A program made the translations under genes and the position numbers. The notes beneath the pieces are model-generated. The model searched no databases. It had not been told where the DNA came from and worked only from the letters and a program-made list of their open reading frames with translations. Shown piece by piece: positions 60,591 through 64,000 of a stretch of DNA of 64,000 bases (its first letter is position 1; every line of letters begins with the position of its first letter). This stretch comes from Sycobia sp. Sy_11 (taxonomy: Eukaryota > Arthropoda > Insecta > Hymenoptera > Epichrysomallidae): contig JACCIC010000003.1 of the NCBI GenBank assembly GCA_018907035.1, forward strand, positions 4,290,001 through 4,354,000, written 5' to 3'.

Positions 60591-60980
60591 TCCCGACGAA
60601 GCTGCGCTCGCATCGGCTTTTGTTAACACAGACACAACAACAGCAACGCAAAAAACGCGGCCCGAAAGAAAATAACGAGCCCCCACCCCCACTGACTGTC
60701 TGCCTGCTGCCCCTATACCCACTCGACGCTTTTCCTCGCTGTAAAAAGAACTTTTTTTCCATAAAACTGCGTGCTCAATTTTATATGCTCCGATCTCGAA
60801 GAAATTCCTTTAATGGCCGGCAGGCCGCACATTTGAATTTCATCGCGGGAGGCAAAACTGATTTTGATTTAAGCTATACAAGAAGATTTGCCAGTTGTTT
60901 GTTTTTCTTCATTCTCATTATGCAGAAAATTTTTATGCAGCGAGCTATTAAAATACTAGAATGTATCGAAGAGTAGTGTG
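60591..60980. other. Mixed segment with an unassigned frame
   Basis: Moderate GC. A 149-codon plus-strand frame (60527-60976) is the longest frame in the window not dominated by a simple repeat or an extreme-GC island. It has a Gln run and a Pro run but no domain I recognise, so I leave it uncalled. Confidence 0.35.
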
Positions 60981-60989
60981 AGATAGATA

Positions 60990-61025
<36 letters not shown>
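60981..61025. repeat. (GA)n microsatellite with GATA interruptions
   Basis: GA array with AGATAGATAG and GATAG interruptions. Confidence 0.94.
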
Positions 61026-62085
61026 AAGCGTGATGTTAAAGCTTCCTCTCTATATTCTCATTAGGAGGTTGCGATTTTAAACTTGGAATATTATACAAGA
61101 CTCCTTTATATTAAGTCCAAAACTTTCGAGCCTTGTTAAAATGCTATTTTGCCTTTTTTTCCTCTGCTACGCTCGCGCGCAATTTCGCCTCCTTTTCTTT
61201 TTGCGTTACGATAAATTCGTTCGCTCCCGCGAAAGTCGGATGTTTTAAAGCAATATGTATTCATGACATTGACGCCTAAGTCTTATCGAAGGAACGTGCG
61301 TCAACTACGAAAAATCCAAGGATGACTTTTGGCCCGTACTTTCCTTCGTCCTTTTTTTTTAACGCGTAAATTTATCAGCTTTATCAGATGGAGCAGTATA
61401 GGCGGGCGAATCTACGGGAATGTACTGTCCATTAACAAATGGTAGCATTCTATTTTATTGTCGTTATTCTAGAACTATTCTTCGTGACCATTATTAATGG
61501 ATCGTAATATGCTAAAGGTTATGGAAATTGCGATGGAAGATATCATTTTTAATTAAATATCTAAAGCATAAATGCTTTACTAAACTTACGAATACGATAT
61601 AATACGGTTCCAGAATGAATGCAGTGCCTTCTATAATACCGAGACCTTCATAGCTCTATACAGAGCAATATTATCAGATATGATATTAAAGAGTAAATTC
61701 AGGTCACCAGTCAAAATTACATGAGCTGTTTGGTTTTTAACAATTTCATAATGGGATCCGCAAAAAAACTTCTAAAGCATAAAAGAAAATATATGAACAG
61801 CATGAGATCAAAATAATATTGATATCAGGGTCATCGCGCCGATACATACACACACAGACACACACAAAAGTATCAGAATCTCATCAGTACCTTCGCGCAT
61901 CTCTTCGATTCCCGCAGGTATTTCCTCTGCTTATGTCGCCTAACGCTCTCACTCCCCCCGCCCGACCAGGAGTCGTATAACCTTTTTCTCTCGTAAACTT
62001 TTACAGCGTTTGCTTAGCCACCCACGTTGTCTCTCTATTGTATATCTTGCATTCTTCCGCCCACGCGCGCATTTATCGAGAGAGA
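61026..62085. other. Mixed to AT-rich spacer
   Basis: A moderate-GC patch lies at 61140-61440, otherwise AT-rich. A short ACACACAGACACACAC tract sits near 61849-61866. No gene. Confidence 0.55.
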
Positions 62086-62185
62086 TAGAGTGAGAGTGTG
62101 AAACATAGAGAAAGTGTGGTTGAGGTAGGAAAAGAGAGTGCGTGGCAAAAAGAGAGAGAGGGGGAGGGGGGCAGGAAGAGGGGCG
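62086..62185. repeat. Purine-rich GA/G tract
   Basis: Degenerate GA-rich sequence with GGGGGAGGGGGG near 62160-62171, followed by T-rich DNA. Confidence 0.85.
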
Positions 62186-62326
62186 ATACCTTTTTTATTT
62201 TTTTTTTTTTGTACTTTCTTATAACTAAGTATAGTTCTATACACAGTTGAATTGATATTGTTCCTCTATCATTTCATATTTGCATTATTCAAAGCCTTTT
62301 AATCCAATCAACAGAGCCAACGTGGC

Positions 62327-62349
62327 CTCTCTCTCTCTCTCTCTCTTTC
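62327..62349. repeat. (CT)n microsatellite
   Basis: Short CT array with a complementary GA array about 75 bp downstream (62425-62451). Confidence 0.94.
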
Positions 62350-62424
62350 TTACATAATATAATATCCATGAACCAAACTAACTCGCTTCCCTTATCACCA
62401 GTGGTGCATCTATCCATTTCCTGT

Positions 62425-62451
62425 AGAGAGAGACAGAGAGAGAGAGAGAGA
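62425..62451. repeat. (GA)n microsatellite
   Basis: Short GA array with one GACAG interruption, inverted relative to 62327-62349. Confidence 0.94.
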
Positions 62452-62626
62452 AATACTACGCTGTGTGTCGCAGCGATCCCAGTTCCTCCGCTATTGCGTA
62501 GGCGTACATAGACCGAAGATACAGAGAGGAAACTCGTCGCCCAACCGAGGAAATGGCACACAGATACCGCGTTCCAAAATCAAATGGCGACGAGATAGGC
62601 GGAAAGTGAGAGATGGAGGCGGAGCA

Positions 62627-62632
<6 letters not shown>

Positions 62633-62675
<43 letters not shown>
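62633..62675. repeat. (GA)21 microsatellite
   Basis: Perfect GA array, inverted relative to the CT cluster at 62821-62880. Confidence 0.97.
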
Positions 62676-62678
<3 letters not shown>

Positions 62679-62820
62679 AGAATAGATAGTTGCAAACAGA
62701 GCTTAGAAACCTGCCTACGGCATTGTTACTCGATAGATAATTAATTACCGACATCAGAGCAGTGCAAAGCGATGCACGAACTGTAACTCCCGGCTGTATA
62801 GTTTATTCCTCTTCTCTCAC

Positions 62821-62880
62821 ATCTATCTCTCTCTCTCTCTCTCTCTCTCCATCTCTCTCTCTCCACCTCTCTCTCCACCT
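62821..62880. repeat. CT-rich microsatellite cluster
   Basis: CT arrays separated by CCAT and CCAC, with repeated CTCTCTCCACCT words. Confidence 0.95.
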
Positions 62881-63030
62881 ATCTCTTTCGCTGTATCTCT
62901 GTCTATTAATGTGAATATTAAGGATCAAAAATCCCTGGTGCAATAAATAAATATCTATCGATGTATCTATTTCTCTATCTATATTTCAGCAAGACGACAA
63001 GAATGTTTGGTTCGAATACGGAGTCGTGAA

Positions 63031-63064
63031 GAGAGAAGATGAGAGAAGATGAGAGAAGATGAGA

Positions 63065-63110
<46 letters not shown>
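63031..63110. repeat. (GAGAGAAGAT)3 then (GA)n then G7
   Basis: Three perfect tandem copies of the decamer GAGAGAAGAT (63031-63060), then GAGAGGGT and a GA array to about 63104, ending in a G run. Confidence 0.95.
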
Positions 63111-63111
<1 letters not shown>

Positions 63112-64000
63112 TCGGAGGTAGGCGGGATTTTCCGTGCAAGTATCGATAATTATCCGCGATATCAGTCTCCGTCATTGTCGGCATGGGAATAATGGAGACA
63201 TTTGCATCCGCGCGTATGGCTGTCAATGGGCTTTGACGGCGATCGCGGCTTAAGCGCAATCTCCTTGCAGCACCGGTTATTCGGTATTCACTTTGTCAAA
63301 ATAAGGGATCGCGCGCCGTTTACCAGCGTGATGAAGTAAACCGACGAAGCGTTTCCGATGCCGAAACTGAAGGTCATAATGCCGAATCATGAGGTGATCC
63401 GTGTTACACGATATCCAATTTGAAAGTGTACAATTATCCTGGATTTTTAATCCTTTAATTCTCGAATAAAGTGTGTCCTCGTAAATGTGTAGAGCCAGTG
63501 CGCAATCTATTATGTCGCATGCATTATCATTACATTTTCTAAGAAGCTGAAATAGGTGACGTGATTGAATGAATTGTTTTTCAATCCATACGAATATGAG
63601 GACATTGGCATGCATAATATATATTCCACCATCAAGACAAAAGTGAGAAAAACTTTGTGCACCCTATGCTCTTCATAAAAATTTTCCATTTTCGAAAATG
63701 TAGCATCCGCTTAAAAAGTCAGAAAAAAAACACAAAAACAAAAAAACATCCCTGCCTCATATGAATTTCAAAGTTGTCTTTGCGAGATGGAATTTTGTAA
63801 AGTATTCTCCTTATGCAAGTAAAATGCCCTATATGACACTTTTCTGGTAAAGGCTTCCTTTCCTTCTTGCCCAAAATGGCTTCGAGAAAATAATTGAGAA
63901 TGTAAAATTCAAGGTTGTTGGCTTTATTTCGAATTGAATAATTTTTGGAAAGATTTTAAAAAATAACTTTCTCATTTAAAAAAACAAATTATATTGTATG
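63111..64000. other. Mixed to AT-rich end of window
   Basis: GC-rich to about 63320, then AT-rich. A 112-codon minus-strand frame (63277-63615) has ordinary protein-like composition without low complexity, but shows no domain I recognise, so it is not called. Confidence 0.5.

Overview
This is eukaryotic, probably insect, non-coding DNA. The base composition alternates between AT-rich stretches and 0.2-1.4 kb GC/CpG-rich islands. Perfect dinucleotide arrays (GA/CT, TA, CA) are very dense, and trinucleotide runs and long G or C homopolymers are also present. I see no operons, Shine-Dalgarno-led genes or compact coding layout. CpG is common inside the islands, so it is not depleted. This composition and repeat load would fit a hymenopteran (ant- or wasp-like) genome, but that is inference and no recognisable protein anchors it.

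I annotate no protein-coding gene. All long open frames I examined are either translations of simple repeats (poly Arg-Glu, Ser-Leu, Tyr-Ile, His-Thr) or frames running through GC-rich islands without a domain I recognise. I found no rRNA, tRNA, spliceosomal RNA or known miRNA by eye. The window could be a large intron or intergenic regulatory territory of one or a few long genes.

Layout: 1-15 kb is a mosaic of islands near 1.8, 3.2, 7.2, 9.8 and 11.4 kb with many GA/CT arrays and two long CA arrays. 15-29 kb has closely spaced islands (15.2-15.8, 16.6-17.6, 18.2-18.7, 19.8-20.3, 23.5-24.1, 24.7-25.7 kb). 29.7-31.2 kb is AT-rich and holds a candidate retroelement remnant, made of a diverged 55-bp-period duplication followed by a hammerhead-like GAAGATG...CGAAACG motif. 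33.4-39.8 kb is mostly AT-rich and empty. 39.8-46.6 kb carries islands with CA-TA arrays, triplet repeats and a 16-bp perfect palindrome. 46.6-52.2 kb is AT-rich. 52.3-53.8 kb is the strongest gene-like region: a GC-rich island flanked by outward-facing splice-donor-like sites (minus strand at 52450, plus strand at 53723) with short upstream-type ORFs, read here as a candidate promoter and non-coding first exon or exons. 54-64 kb returns to the island/spacer mosaic.

The most useful observations are the candidate divergent promoter, the ribozyme-like motif at 30.43 kb, the inverted GA/CT array pairs, the constant polarity of compound CA-TA arrays, and several island segments with homeodomain-type cores that look like enhancers.
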